The notes under the pieces: generated by a model | The model's database searches: none | Told to the model about the DNA's origin: nothing | What the model saw: the letters and a program-made list of their open reading frames with translations, nothing else | Translations under genes and position numbers: made by a program | DNA from: Bacillota bacterium | GTDB lineage: Bacteria; Bacillota_I; Bacilli_A; RF39; UBA660 | NCBI GenBank assembly: GCA_003149915.1 | Contig: QAMK01000023.1 | Span: forward strand, 1 to 53,540 | Length of the DNA stretch: 53,540 nucleotides | Direction: 5' to 3' | In this document: positions 41,400 through 50,757 of the stretch, piece after piece | Layout: every line of letters begins with the position of its first letter | Position numbering within the stretch: position 1 is the first letter of the stretch

Positions 41400-43218
41400 A
41401 TTTTTGACGTCTTGCATCTTCTTTCTTTCTCTGTTCCGTATTCAACGTTTTCTTACGAAGTCTCAAGTTATGAGGAGTAACCTCGACCAACTCGTCTTCG
41501 TTAATGTAATCTAATGCATACTCTAATGTAATTGGCCTTGGACGTTTTAATACGACCGTATGATCAGATCCAGCAGCACGAACGTTCGTCAAATTCTTTC
41601 CTTTTGTGACGTTGACAGCCAAATCGTTCTCACGAGAATGTTCTCCGACAATCATACCTTCGTAAACTTCGACACCAGGAGTAACGAACATGACACCACG
41701 TTCTTCAGCACTACCAAGTGCATAAGCAGTCGTCTTACCTTCATCGATAGAAACCAATACGCCAAGTTTTCTTTCTCCGATATTGATGTTTTCATAAGGA
41801 CGATATTCCTTAAAAGAGTGGTTGATAATACCATACCCTTTTGTCAAAGTCATGAAGTCAGTCGTAAATCCAATTAAACCACGAGATGGAATCGTATAAG
41901 TCAAACGAGTTTGATTGTTAAAGTTCGTCATATTTTCCATAATGGCACCACGACTACCTAGTTGTTCAATGACAGAACCGACAGATTCCTCAGGACACTC
42001 GATTTCTAGTTCTTCAAACGGTTCCATCTTAACACCATCGATTTCTTTAATAATAACCTTTGGTTTGGATACTTGTAATTCGTATCCTTCTCTTCTCAAG
42101 TTTTCAATTAAAATGGATAAATGTAATTCACCACGACCACAAACAATCCAACTTTCTGCATCGTTTGGTAAAACGCGTAAACTGATATCTTTCTGTAATT
42201 CTTTTTGCAAACGGTCTTCTAACTGTCTAGCTGTTAAGAACTTCGTATCCTGATCTCTTCCCGCAAATGGACTCGTATTAGTTCCAAAAGTCATTTGAAG
42301 AGTTGGTTCATCAATTCGTAATGGTGGAAGTGGAAGAACATGAGTAGTATCGCAAAGTGTTTCACCAACAGAGATGTCAGCAAGACCTGCAACAGCAACG
42401 ATATCGCCTGCCTCTGCACTTTCTACTTCAATTTTCTTCATTCCTAAAAATCCAAATAATTTTTGAACACGAAATTGTTTTGTCGTACCATCCAAACGGT
42501 AACATGTTACCATTTGACCAACTTTAATCATACCATTGTGGATACGTCCAACACCGATTCTTCCAACATATTCATTGTAGTCTAACAAGGCTGGTTGAAA
42601 TTGTAAAGGTTCTTCGGCACTGCCAGACGGTGCTGGAATTTCAGAAATAATCAAATCCAACAACGGATTGAAACCAGGTTTCTGAGTAGATAAATCTGGA
42701 TCCAAACTAGAAGTTCCATTGATTGCACTAGCATAGACAACTTTAAAGTCAATCTGCTCATCACTAGCACCAAGTTCAATAAATAAATCTAGTACTTCAT
42801 CGACAACTTTTTCACACCGTGCTGAAGGTTTATCAACCTTATTAATTACAACGATTGGTTTAACTCCAGCTTCCAATGCTTTCTTAAGTACGAATCTCGT
42901 TTGTGGCATTGGTCCTTCATATGCATCGACAACTAATAAAGCACCATCTACCATATTCATAATACGTTCTACTTCTCCACCAAAATCGGCATGTCCTGGT
43001 GTATCGACGATATTAATACGGTAATCATTATAATTGATAGCAGTTGTCTTAGCTAAAATCGTAATACCTCTTTCTTTTTCAATGGCATTAGAATCCATCG
43101 TAATATTAGAAGTATCTTCATTTTCACGGAACGTTCCGCTAGATTTTAATATTTGATCGACCAAAGTCGTTTTACCATGGTCAACGTGTGCAATAATTGC
43201 AACATTTCTCTTTTTCAT
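41398..43218 (-). CDS. typA: Ribosome-associated translational GTPase TypA/BipA
   Basis: 606 residues. The G motifs are IIAHVDHGKTTLVD (G1), RGITILAKTTAI (G2), NIVDTPGHADFGGEV (G3) and PIVVINKVDKPSAR (G4). Domains II, III, V and the TypA-specific C-terminal domain follow, ending with a Lys/Arg tail. It assists ribosome assembly and stress adaptation. An upstream in-frame start at 43278 would add 20 non-conserved residues. The ATG at 43218 (MKKRNVAIIAH) matches the family start. Confidence 0.96.
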   Translation of the reverse strand: MKKRNVAIIAHVDHGKTTLVDQILKSSGTFRENEDTSNITMDSNAIEKERGITILAKTTAINYNDYRINIVDTPGHADFGGEVERIMNMVDGALLVVDAYEGPMPQTRFVLKKALEAGVKPIVVINKVDKPSARCEKVVDEVLDLFIELGASDEQIDFKVVYASAINGTSSLDPDLSTQKPGFNPLLDLIISEIPAPSGSAEEPLQFQPALLDYNEYVGRIGVGRIHNGMIKVGQMVTCYRLDGTTKQFRVQKLFGFLGMKKIEVESAEAGDIVAVAGLADISVGETLCDTTHVLPLPPLRIDEPTLQMTFGTNTSPFAGRDQDTKFLTARQLEDRLQKELQKDISLRVLPNDAESWIVCGRGELHLSILIENLRREGYELQVSKPKVIIKEIDGVKMEPFEELEIECPEESVGSVIEQLGSRGAIMENMTNFNNQTRLTYTIPSRGLIGFTTDFMTLTKGYGIINHSFKEYRPYENINIGERKLGVLVSIDEGKTTAYALGSAEERGVMFVTPGVEVYEGMIVGEHSRENDLAVNVTKGKNLTNVRAAGSDHTVVLKRPRPITLEYALDYINEDELVEVTPHNLRLRKKTLNTEQRKKEDARRQK

Positions 43219-43376
43219 ATTCTCACTTCTCCCATTAAATACTTGAACGATTATAACACAAAAGATTATAAAATGCAAAATTTTTTTTGCTTAATGTTAC
43301 TTAAAGAGAAAATTTATTTTTTTATAAAAATACTAGAAACCTATTCACCAACACAAATAATATTCTTACATACAAA

Positions 43377-43411
43377 AACCTCATTTCCATTTCGGAAATA
43401 AGGTTTTATTA
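43377..43411 (-). terminator. Terminator of the pilin-associated 244-residue protein gene
   Basis: AACCTTATTTCC-GAAA-TGGAAATGAGGTT (one G-U) followed by TTTTG on the minus strand. Confidence 0.75.
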
Positions 43412-43417
43412 AAAATG

Positions 43418-44152
43418 TTATTCTGATAAAAATCCTAAACTATTTACAAAAACCAAAATAGTATCATACGTGGTTTCTATATCTTCTACACCAGAAAAAT
43501 CGATATCAGGAACAGTAACATTCGTACTAACACCTGCTTCAACATTTCTCTGAGTAAATGACGTTAGTGAAACAATCTTCTGATCTTTCAAAACAACTAC
43601 ACTACCAGAAACATCTCCAATTGGGACATCTCCTTGATAAGTAAGAGATAAACTAGTTTTCAATACCTTTTCTTGAACTTGATTATCGTAAACTAATTCA
43701 AATGAATCAGAAGTTAAACCAGTATAATAATTTCCTTCTTTGGAAATGGTAAGTTGCACCGATGCTACATCTAAGAGATCACCATCAGCATTTACAAAAG
43801 AAACTTCTGTAGCATAATAACTCTGACCCAATATCGGAGCATAAACTTCACTATTAGAAACCATTTCTCCATTTTCATTTAGCAAATTGGCCGTAATTTT
43901 TAACATCTGATTTTCATCTTCAGTAGACTTTATCAAAAGACCTACTGCATTACCAGCAGCTATTGGGTTTGTTGTAACTTCATAGCCTGTATCATTAGTC
44001 ACTTCAATCGGAAGATCAAAACTAGGAGTTGGCGTAGATGGAAGATTTTCGTTCGGTTCTAAATTCTTATCATCAGAAAGGAAAAACACTCCAATTCCGA
44101 TTAAAAAAAGGGAAGCGACTAAAAGACAAATTATAATAATTTTTTTCTTCAT
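43418..44152 (-). CDS. Membrane-anchored protein with two FxLYD-like beta domains, unknown
   Basis: 244 residues. It has an N-terminal membrane anchor (about 4-25), then a Pro/Thr linker (NENLPSTPTPSFDLP). Two beta-sandwich-like regions follow (VEVTNDTGYEVTTNPIAAGN and LSLTYQGDVPIGDVSGSVVV), similar in style to FxLYD or DUF4352 outer domains. No catalytic motif is seen. It starts 9 nt after the stop of the large pilin-like gene, so it is probably expressed with it and may work with that surface structure. Confidence 0.7.
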   Translation of the reverse strand: MKKKIIIICLLVASLFLIGIGVFFLSDDKNLEPNENLPSTPTPSFDLPIEVTNDTGYEVTTNPIAAGNAVGLLIKSTEDENQMLKITANLLNENGEMVSNSEVYAPILGQSYYATEVSFVNADGDLLDVASVQLTISKEGNYYTGLTSDSFELVYDNQVQEKVLKTSLSLTYQGDVPIGDVSGSVVVLKDQKIVSLTSFTQRNVEAGVSTNVTVPDIDFSGVEDIETTYDTILVFVNSLGFLSE

Positions 44153-44161
44153 ATTTTCCTC

Positions 44162-46072
44162 CTAATACCAACAAGAATTCGTTCCTGTACAATACGATGT
44201 ACAATAATCTGTACACCATTTTGTTACAACTGTTTCCTCAACATCACATTGCCAACGATCTAATGGATCACCTGGAATAGGATGGGCAGAAATACATTTC
44301 TGTCCCCATTCACATGCATGAGAACCACATGCATGAGAACCACATGCATAATTATAAGTACCACAAGCTGAAGCATTAGCACCGTATACATAAACTAGGA
44401 AATTACCAGATGAGTAATTTACACGATTTCCTACATTATCAATACAAGTTCCACTAATAGAATGATTACCACGAGTAGTAAACGTTTGACTTTGCGATCC
44501 AGAAGCAATTCCACTATGTGCATCACTACAACTAGCGCTTACAACAAGTCCACTTTGATATCCAGATCCATATCTCGTACCAGATGGTGTAATCGTATAA
44601 GTTGGTGCTACTTTATCGATACGTACTGTCTGATTATTCGGACAAACTGTAGAATTTCCTGCTCTGTCGTAAACCGTACCAGGTCCAGCATTCGTAATAT
44701 TCATACTCGTTGATGTTTCATATAATTTAGAAACATTTCCAACACATCCGGAACCACTATCACTACAAGTTCCTACAATTGTAACATTTTGATTTGTCCA
44801 ACTTGTAGACCCTCCTGACGAAACGCAAGTTGGAGGTGTTTTATCAATTTTTACAGTTTGGTTAGCTGGACATACAGTAGAGTTTCCTGCAATATCATAG
44901 ACAGTTCCAGGACTCTCAGCAGAACTTTCGATTCCGGAATCATACGTTTTCTGAATCGTAGTTTCTTTACATCCAGAATCGGCATCAGTACATGTTCCAG
45001 TCAAAACAATCGAACCTTCCAACGCCCAATCGTTTCTACCACCAGTGGAAACACAAGTTGGAGGCGTTTTATCTAACATAATATGATATCGATTAGTCTC
45101 TCCTTCATTGCCTTCATTATCAATAACTTTTACCAATACATCGCCATTAAATGTTTCAGATTCAGTATAACCACTTTCTACAAAAGTCCAAGATGCACCA
45201 TTATCTTTTGAATACTTATAACCTTGAACACCAGAACCATCAACTGTAGTATGGCCACAAACAGTATCATCTCTAGCCGTAAAAGTAACAATGACATCTT
45301 GATTTGTCCAAGAAGTTCCATCGTAATCTTCTCCACCCGAAGTCATTTGAACACCCGGTTTAGATGGATTCGTAACATCGGTAACGGTTACTCTGGTAAC
45401 TGCTGACAATGTACCAAACGTATAATTAATGTTAAATGTACCTACTTTAGTGGTATCAATAATACTTGGGTTTGGTAAGACATCATATGAAACATCCTCT
45501 CCGAAAATAACTGCTTTTCCGGTTAGATCAATACCATTTTCTGTCAAAAAAGCATTAAAATCCGTACATTGTTCTAAAGAAAAATCAGCAGGATTAATAA
45601 TCTTATCAGAACGATCTTCGTAGAATTGGCAATCGGACGACTGATAATCACCACATGTTAAGCAAACCTTATAGTCTAACTTAGCATTAAAATCATTTTC
45701 AGTTGCCCCATTCATAATAATTGCATAACTATCATCAGCATTACAATATTCCCCCTGGTTACCAGGATTTACAACTGGATCCAAATAACCACCATTAATC
45801 AGTGTTGAAAGTTGAACAGTCACATAACTGTTTGGGTCCGGAACACTGTAAGCACTACAAACTTCCGAATCAGAATTACCAGCACAATCAGCAAACATAT
45901 TGTATGCGGCAGCAACAATATTTTGTTCGGTCATTTCATATGCAGATGCCTCTGAACTCGTTAAGTAATACGTAACAGAAGGAACCGCAATCAGTGCAAC
46001 AATTCCTAACAATACAACAACTGCAAGCAATTCAATTAACGTAAATCCTTTCGATTTCATCCGTTTTTTCAT
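44162..46072 (-). CDS. Large type IV pilin-like protein with Cys-rich Ig-like repeats
   Basis: 636 residues. The N-terminus is a canonical prepilin (MKSKGFTLIELLAVVVLLG, cleavage after G, Glu at +5). A pilin head with several Cys follows (~40-165), then a DUF5011-like domain (~190-235) and an Ig-like domain with Cys. Three 'DKTPPTCVS...GTCxDxxSGC' modules and a His/Cys-rich end (YACGSHACGSHACEWGQKC...CTDYCTSYCTG) follow. It is much longer than ordinary major pilins (~150 aa). It is probably an adhesive minor pilin or pseudopilin displayed by a type IV pilus; no assembly genes lie in this window. Confidence 0.8.
   Translation of the reverse strand: MKKRMKSKGFTLIELLAVVVLLGIVALIAVPSVTYYLTSSEASAYEMTEQNIVAAAYNMFADCAGNSDSEVCSAYSVPDPNSYVTVQLSTLINGGYLDPVVNPGNQGEYCNADDSYAIIMNGATENDFNAKLDYKVCLTCGDYQSSDCQFYEDRSDKIINPADFSLEQCTDFNAFLTENGIDLTGKAVIFGEDVSYDVLPNPSIIDTTKVGTFNINYTFGTLSAVTRVTVTDVTNPSKPGVQMTSGGEDYDGTSWTNQDVIVTFTARDDTVCGHTTVDGSGVQGYKYSKDNGASWTFVESGYTESETFNGDVLVKVIDNEGNEGETNRYHIMLDKTPPTCVSTGGRNDWALEGSIVLTGTCTDADSGCKETTIQKTYDSGIESSAESPGTVYDIAGNSTVCPANQTVKIDKTPPTCVSSGGSTSWTNQNVTIVGTCSDSGSGCVGNVSKLYETSTSMNITNAGPGTVYDRAGNSTVCPNNQTVRIDKVAPTYTITPSGTRYGSGYQSGLVVSASCSDAHSGIASGSQSQTFTTRGNHSISGTCIDNVGNRVNYSSGNFLVYVYGANASACGTYNYACGSHACGSHACEWGQKCISAHPIPGDPLDRWQCDVEETVVTKWCTDYCTSYCTGTNSCWY
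44311..44350 (-). repeat. 15-bp tandem repeat in the Cys-rich tail
   Basis: CACATGCATGAGAAC at 44311-44325 and 44326-44340, followed by a 10-base partial unit. It encodes repeated CGSHA residues (minus strand). Confidence 0.85.
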
Positions 46073-46306
46073 AATTCAATTCACCTATTATCCTTTTTAC
46101 TTAAATTTTGTCTAAAATAAATTTTCTTTATTATAGCCACACCTATTTTAATTATATCAGCAACATTTAAAAAAAACAATTTTTTTCTTACTTCTTTTTC
46201 TCACATAACTACACATTGATAGAATTAATTTCTATTCATTTGATTTTTAACCTTATCTTATGTGGATCTTGTAAAAAGTTTTTATTTCAAGATGATAAAA
46301 AAAAAT

Positions 46307-46723
46307 TCACGAATTATGAATTTCTTTTACACGATATCGGTCGTAAGTTTTATGATTCGATGCAATCAAATACGGAATTACCTCTTCATAATGATCTAAG
46401 AAAAAGCAAACATCCTTTGATATTTGACCTCTTCTTCTTTTAACACTTTCAATCGGAACGCTGATTAAATAATGACTACTGACATAATCACTAAGTGACT
46501 TCAAAAATTCCTGATCGATTGGATTGACCGGTTCTTTCGCAAACTTTCCATCCATCTTCTTCACGATATCTTGTGACTCTGGATAATCGTGAATAAACTT
46601 ATAAACATTGAATTTGATGATGCCACGATTGATGACATCCTCTCTAGTTCCTCCCACTTCATCTCGAAAACTTCCTACTACTCCTGATAATTCATCTAAC
46701 AGCACTTCGTATTCATTTTCCAA
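46307..46723 (-). CDS. Small soluble protein, unknown
   Basis: Not recognised. A ~138-residue, charged, helical protein (SFRDEVGGTREDVINRGIIK, DYPESQDIVKKMDGK) without membrane segments. The GTG at 46732 overlaps the Shine-Dalgarno AGGTG, so TTG at 46723 is likely, the same arrangement as at trmR. It is divergent from the argS T-box operon, and 230 bases separate it from the pilin-like gene start at 46072. That interval is A+T-rich with no feature I can name. Confidence 0.6.
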   Translation of the reverse strand: MENEYEVLLDELSGVVGSFRDEVGGTREDVINRGIIKFNVYKFIHDYPESQDIVKKMDGKFAKEPVNPIDQEFLKSLSDYVSSHYLISVPIESVKRRRGQISKDVCFFLDHYEEVIPYLIASNHKTYDRYRVKEIHNS

Positions 46724-46785
46724 AATAATCACCTGTTACAAGCATATGAGATCCATTTGTCGAATCTTGTCGAAAAAAGGAAATC

Positions 46786-46814
46786 TTGACAAAAAACGTC
46801 ACTTTTTATATAAT
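46786..46814 (+). promoter_or_regulatory. Promoter of the argS T-box operon
   Basis: TTGACA, 17 nt, TATAAT: full consensus on the plus strand. Confidence 0.85.
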
Positions 46815-46820
46815 TTAGCA

Positions 46821-47030
46821 TAAGAAATGCAAAGGAAGAAATAGTAATAACAACTCGGAATCTAGTGAGGTTATGGCTGGTGGAAATAACTGACTGAATG
46901 TTATGAACGCACTCTTCTAGCAGATGAAAATCCGTTACTTCGCGTTAAGAAGAATGAGATAGTGCACACTATGAACTAAGGTGGTACCGCGGTTGATCCG
47001 CCCTTAGAGAAGTGGCACTTTTTTTATTAA
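46821..47030 (+). promoter_or_regulatory. T-box leader of argS
   Basis: T-box core AAGGTGGTACCGCGG at 46979-46993. A Stem I part with GGCTGGTGGAAA lies near 46875, and a short terminator stem (GCCCTT-AGAG-AAGTGGC with a bulged T) is followed by ACTTTTTTTATT. The downstream gene fixes the expected tRNA as tRNA-Arg. The specifier codon was not resolved by eye. Confidence 0.92.
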
Positions 47031-47044
47031 AGGAGGAATCAAAT

Positions 47045-48733
47045 ATGTACTTAGAAGAATTAACAAGCATCATCAATCATGCATTTTTAAAATCTGGCTA
47101 CAACATCGATTGTAAAGTAATCCCTTCTGACCGGAAAGATTTGTGTGACTACCAATGTAACGACATCTTTAAAGTAGCAAAACAGTATCATAAAAATCCT
47201 ATGGAAGTTGGCGAAGAAATCGTAAATAATTTAAATAGCAATCCAAATATCACACAATATTTCAAAAAGATCGAGTTCGTTCGCCCCGGATTCATCAACT
47301 TAACCCTATCCGATGAATTTATCAATCGATATGTACGCATCACCCATCAGGACATCAAAAACACATTGGAGTTACCAGAAAAAGAAACCTTCGTCATCGA
47401 CTACGGTGGTCCAAATGTTGCCAAACCGTTACACGTCGGTCATATGAGAACAGCCATCGTTGGCGAATCCATTAAACGAATCTTAGAATTTTTTGGGCAT
47501 AAAGTTATCGGCGATGTACACTTAGGAGATTTTGGATTACAAATTGGTCAAGTCATCTACGCAATCTTAAGAGACAACATTCAACTAGAAGACATTACAA
47601 TCTCCTACTTAGATGAAACATATCCAAAGATGAGTGCTCTTTGTAAGGAAGACGAAGCCATCAAAGAAGAATGTGCAAAAATCACAAAAGATTTACAAGA
47701 TGGAAAAGAAGAATACATTCCAATTTGGAAAAAAATTCTAGAAGTATCCAAAGGCGATATCAAAGCTCAATACGACTACTTAGACGTTCATTTTGACTAT
47801 TGGTATGGCGAATCAGATAGTTACAAATATTTACCACGAACAGAAAAAATACTGACACCTTGGTTAAAGACAAGTGAAGGTGCAAAAATCATAGAAGTTG
47901 CTGAAGAAAGTGACAAGAAACCATTGCCACCATTAATCTTCAAAAAATCAAACGGTGCTTACCTATACGCTTCCACAGATATTGCAACCATATTACAAAG
48001 AATGGAAGATTTTCACCCCGACCATATTTTATATGTAACGGATAACCGTCAAGAAATGCACTTTACTCAAGTATTCCGTGTCTGCGATAAAACTGGAATC
48101 TGCTCTATCAAAAAATTAGAACACTTGGGTTACGGAACAGTAAACGGCGAAGACGGAAAACCTTATAAGACGAGAAATGGCGATACTCCAAAACTATCTG
48201 CCCTATTCCAGAATGCCAGAGATATTTTCATTAGCAAAAAAGAAGATAACAAAGCAATGAGTATCGAAGACGTCGACAAAATCGTAAATGCCATCTTAAA
48301 ATTTGCAGATTTACAGAATTCAAGAGAAAAAGACTACATCTTCGACTTAGAAAAATTCTCTGAAGTTACTGGTAAAACCGGTCCTTATATCTTGTACACG
48401 TATCTAAGATTAAATCGCATCATTATGGCAGAGCGAATTCCAAAAGGATTTACAAACGAAATCTACAACGAATTCGATCGTGATTTAAGACTACAAATTT
48501 TAGAATTGCCAAACGCGCTGCAGGCGGCTTACGACGAAAGAAAGCCAAACTACATTGCCGAATACGTATACAACTTATGTGTATGTGCCAACGCTTTCTA
48601 TCAACATAACAATGTCAATAAGGAAGAAAATCAAGCTAAGAAAGATGATTACATCTATGTTCTAAAAACAACAACGGATATCATCCGGGAACTACTACAT
48701 TTATTAATTATCGAAATCCCAACCAAGATGTAA
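47045..48733 (+). CDS. argS: Arginyl-tRNA synthetase
   Basis: 562 residues from the ATG at 47045. It has an N-terminal Add-1 tRNA-binding domain (MYLEELTSIINHAF...), the HIGH-type motif VAKPLHVGHMRTAIVGE, and the KMSKS-equivalent region KPYKTRNGDTPKLSALF, which lacks a canonical KMSKS as is usual for ArgRS. A C-terminal DALR anticodon-binding domain follows, ending LLIIEIPTKM. AAAGGAGG lies 8 nt before the chosen start. The in-frame start at 47012 falls in the T-box terminator and is rejected. Confidence 0.97.
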   Translation: MYLEELTSIINHAFLKSGYNIDCKVIPSDRKDLCDYQCNDIFKVAKQYHKNPMEVGEEIVNNLNSNPNITQYFKKIEFVRPGFINLTLSDEFINRYVRITHQDIKNTLELPEKETFVIDYGGPNVAKPLHVGHMRTAIVGESIKRILEFFGHKVIGDVHLGDFGLQIGQVIYAILRDNIQLEDITISYLDETYPKMSALCKEDEAIKEECAKITKDLQDGKEEYIPIWKKILEVSKGDIKAQYDYLDVHFDYWYGESDSYKYLPRTEKILTPWLKTSEGAKIIEVAEESDKKPLPPLIFKKSNGAYLYASTDIATILQRMEDFHPDHILYVTDNRQEMHFTQVFRVCDKTGICSIKKLEHLGYGTVNGEDGKPYKTRNGDTPKLSALFQNARDIFISKKEDNKAMSIEDVDKIVNAILKFADLQNSREKDYIFDLEKFSEVTGKTGPYILYTYLRLNRIIMAERIPKGFTNEIYNEFDRDLRLQILELPNALQAAYDERKPNYIAEYVYNLCVCANAFYQHNNVNKEENQAKKDDYIYVLKTTTDIIRELLHLLIIEIPTKM

Positions 48734-48734
48734 T

Positions 48735-49901
48735 ATGTTAGAATACATTGAGCCAATTAAAACAGCACTCCTAACATTTCCCATCTTGGCTTTTTTAATT
48801 ACCATTCCTTATATCATTGCAAGTTATAGAAAGTACGGTGCCATCCCTTTCCTAAGGGTACTCATTACTTACTCGTTTGTCTTGTATTTGTTAACTGCTT
48901 TTTACTTGGTGATTCTACCGCTACCAAGTCCAGAAAAAATAAGTACGATGGCAACACTTTCACCACAACTTATACCATTTCAATTTGTGAAAGATATTGC
49001 AAGTCAAATTCCAAATAATGTCGATGGCTTCAGTATCGTTTTACAAGTCATGAAAACCAAACCTTTTTACCAAGTAGCCTTTAACCTACTCTTAACTCTT
49101 CCTTTTGGAGTATATCTTCGATACTTTTTCAAATGCAGTTTCAAAAAGACATTACTCCTTACATTTCTATTAAGTCTATTTTTCGAAATAACGCAGGTAA
49201 CGGGACTATTCTTCATCTATCCAAAAGCATATCGATTGTTCGATGTCGATGATCTAATCATCAACACAACTGGTGGCATCTTAGGGTATCTCGTAACACC
49301 ATTATTTCAAAAACTGTTACCAACAAGAGAGATGTTAGAATTAAATTCCTACAAAAAAGGAAGAAAGGTATCGATGTTAAGAAGAACGATGGCATTCCTA
49401 ATCGACTTGTTCTTCTATGGAATCATTACAATCATTGCAACATTTATCATTTCTAAGAAATGGATTCCAATCGTGGTTGCAATTTTCTACTACATTGGAA
49501 TCCCAATCATTACAAAAGGTGCTACAATCGGTAAAAAAATCGTAAATATCAAATTACTTTCATTTAAAGGGCACACTCCAAAATGGTATCAATACATCAT
49601 CCGTTACATTCTTCTGTACGGAGTCTTGTTACCATCCCCATTCTACATCCTAACAGCAGCAGGCTATCTAACCGACTTTGTAAGTGATAGTACCGGAACT
49701 GCGCAAACGATTGTCATGATTTTAGCACTTGCTATCATTGCCATCGAATACTTTATCATATTCATTCATAATTTCATATTAAAAAGAATGTTCTGGTATG
49801 AAAGAATCAGTAAAACGTACAATGTCAGTACGATTGAAATTCCAGAAAAACTTCGCGGACTAGAAGACCCATTAATAGAAAAACCAAACGAGCGACAATA
49901 A
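48735..49901 (+). CDS. VanZ-like and RDD domain membrane protein
   Basis: 388 residues with about nine membrane helices. The N-terminal half is VanZ-like (LPFGVYLRYFF..., LFDVDDLIINTTGGILGYLV). The C-terminal half, after a basic loop (NSYKKGRKVSMLRRTM), is an RDD domain (MLRRTMAFLIDLFFYGI, GATIGKKIVNIKLLSFKG). VanZ relatives influence glycopeptide or antimicrobial peptide susceptibility, and RDD proteins are sometimes transport-related; neither is proven here. It starts 1 nt after the argS stop, so it is under the argS T-box. Confidence 0.85.
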   Translation: MLEYIEPIKTALLTFPILAFLITIPYIIASYRKYGAIPFLRVLITYSFVLYLLTAFYLVILPLPSPEKISTMATLSPQLIPFQFVKDIASQIPNNVDGFSIVLQVMKTKPFYQVAFNLLLTLPFGVYLRYFFKCSFKKTLLLTFLLSLFFEITQVTGLFFIYPKAYRLFDVDDLIINTTGGILGYLVTPLFQKLLPTREMLELNSYKKGRKVSMLRRTMAFLIDLFFYGIITIIATFIISKKWIPIVVAIFYYIGIPIITKGATIGKKIVNIKLLSFKGHTPKWYQYIIRYILLYGVLLPSPFYILTAAGYLTDFVSDSTGTAQTIVMILALAIIAIEYFIIFIHNFILKRMFWYERISKTYNVSTIEIPEKLRGLEDPLIEKPNERQ

Positions 49902-49927
49902 AAAGATAAATTTATTATTTTTCTAAA

Positions 49928-49956
49928 AAAACACTTGCATAGCCAAGTGTTTTTTG
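49928..49956 (+). terminator. Terminator of the argS operon
   Basis: ACACTTG-CATAGC-CAAGTGT followed by TTTTT. Confidence 0.85.
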
Positions 49957-49982
49957 GTAATATTATAAATGTCATTTGAAAC

Positions 49983-50057
49983 GCGGACGTAGTTTAGTGG
50001 CTCGAATACGGCCTTGCCAAGGCTGTGACGGGGGTTCGATTCCCCTCGTCCGCTCCA
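49983..50057 (+). tRNA. tRNA-Gly (anticodon GCC), CCA encoded
   Basis: Acceptor stem GCGGACG pairs with CGTCCGC, discriminator T, then CCA. The anticodon arm CGGCCTTGCCAAGGCTG has anticodon GCC, and the T arm GGGGGTTCGATTCCCC is intact. The 3' seven bases (CGCTCCA) are part of the duplicated attachment sequence. Confidence 0.97.
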
Positions 50058-50079
50058 TTTGAATACAACTTACGGACTA
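50051..50079 (+). repeat. Left attachment-site repeat at tRNA-Gly 3' end
   Basis: 29 bases starting CGCTCCATTTGAATACAACT are identical to 53161-53189. Similarity continues, imperfectly, through the following AGTTCGT..AGTTTTTATTTTAT. This is the signature of site-specific integration into a tRNA gene with regeneration of its 3' end. Confidence 0.85.
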
Positions 50080-50100
50080 CAAAAGTTCGTGAGTTTTTAT
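50067..50100 (+). terminator. tRNA-Gly terminator
   Basis: ACTTACGGACT/AGTTCGTGAGT stem (with G-U pairs) followed by TTTTTAT. It lies inside the duplicated segment. Confidence 0.6.
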
Positions 50101-50106
50101 TTTATA

Positions 50107-50139
50107 AAAAATCCTATATCAACAGTGATATAGGATTTT
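50107..50139 (-). terminator. Terminator of the island operon
   Basis: ATCCTATATCA-CTGT-TGATATAGGAT followed on the minus strand by TTTTTTAT. A weaker T run on the plus side makes it possibly bidirectional. Confidence 0.8.
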
Positions 50140-50202
50140 CTCATATATGAAAGAATAATGCTTTCACACATATTAATTTTTTACAATTTACAAGTGTAAT
50201 AG

Positions 50203-50757
50203 TTACAAATATTTTAATAATTCTGGAAACTCTGTATACCCGCTTTCAGAATTTAGATGGCCACCACCTGAAATCATAATCTGATTTTCAGTTATGGTAT
50301 CAGCAAATTCTTTTTCCGCTTCATATTTTACATAAGGATCATTATCAGAATAAAAACATACCACATCATCGCAATAATTCTTAACATCTGTAAGATTATC
50401 AAAATACATACTTTCGTTAACTGTATCATAAGCTTTATCGATACCAAAATAATGATTAAAGCCACAGACAAAAACTAGTCTTTTAACTTTAATCTTATTT
50501 TCAACTAGAAATTTGCAAACAAAGATAGGTGCTATCGAATGAGCAAATATGATTGTATTTTCGTTTATGATATTGGATTTAACGTAAGCTTTCATAAGGT
50601 TAGACCAGTTTTCATAATTTTGATAGCCAACTCCTATTGGAAAATCGGGAGTATAAACTTCTAAATTTCTGTTTTCTATTTCTTTTCTTAAATATGGAAT
50701 CCAATTAGAAAACGGACTTCCAAAACTCCCATGTATTAATAAGTAATTATTTTTCAC
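50203..50757 (-). CDS. RBBP9/YdeN-like alpha/beta serine hydrolase
   Basis: 184 residues. It has the strand-nucleophile pattern NYLLIHGSFGSPFSNW near the N-terminus (oxyanion HG), nucleophile Ser in TIIFAHSIAPIFV, acid residue in CFYSDNDPYV, and His in MISGGGHLNSESGY, the layout of the RBBP9 (DUF1234-type) serine hydrolases. The substrate is unknown. The start is GTG with AGGAGG 9 nt upstream, inside the 3' end of the PTPS-like gene (11 nt overlap). It is the last gene of the island operon. Confidence 0.85.
   Translation of the reverse strand: MKNNYLLIHGSFGSPFSNWIPYLRKEIENRNLEVYTPDFPIGVGYQNYENWSNLMKAYVKSNIINENTIIFAHSIAPIFVCKFLVENKIKVKRLVFVCGFNHYFGIDKAYDTVNESMYFDNLTDVKNYCDDVVCFYSDNDPYVKYEAEKEFADTITENQIMISGGGHLNSESGYTEFPELLKYL

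Noticed and set aside
41398..43278. Longer typA start at 43278
   Set aside because: The extra 20 residues are hydrophobic, do not match the family N-terminus and lack a ribosome site. The ATG at 43218 does match.
46216..46443. 75-residue plus-strand frame before argS
   Set aside because: It overlaps the 3' end of the 46307 gene antisense, with no ribosome site or recognisable motif.
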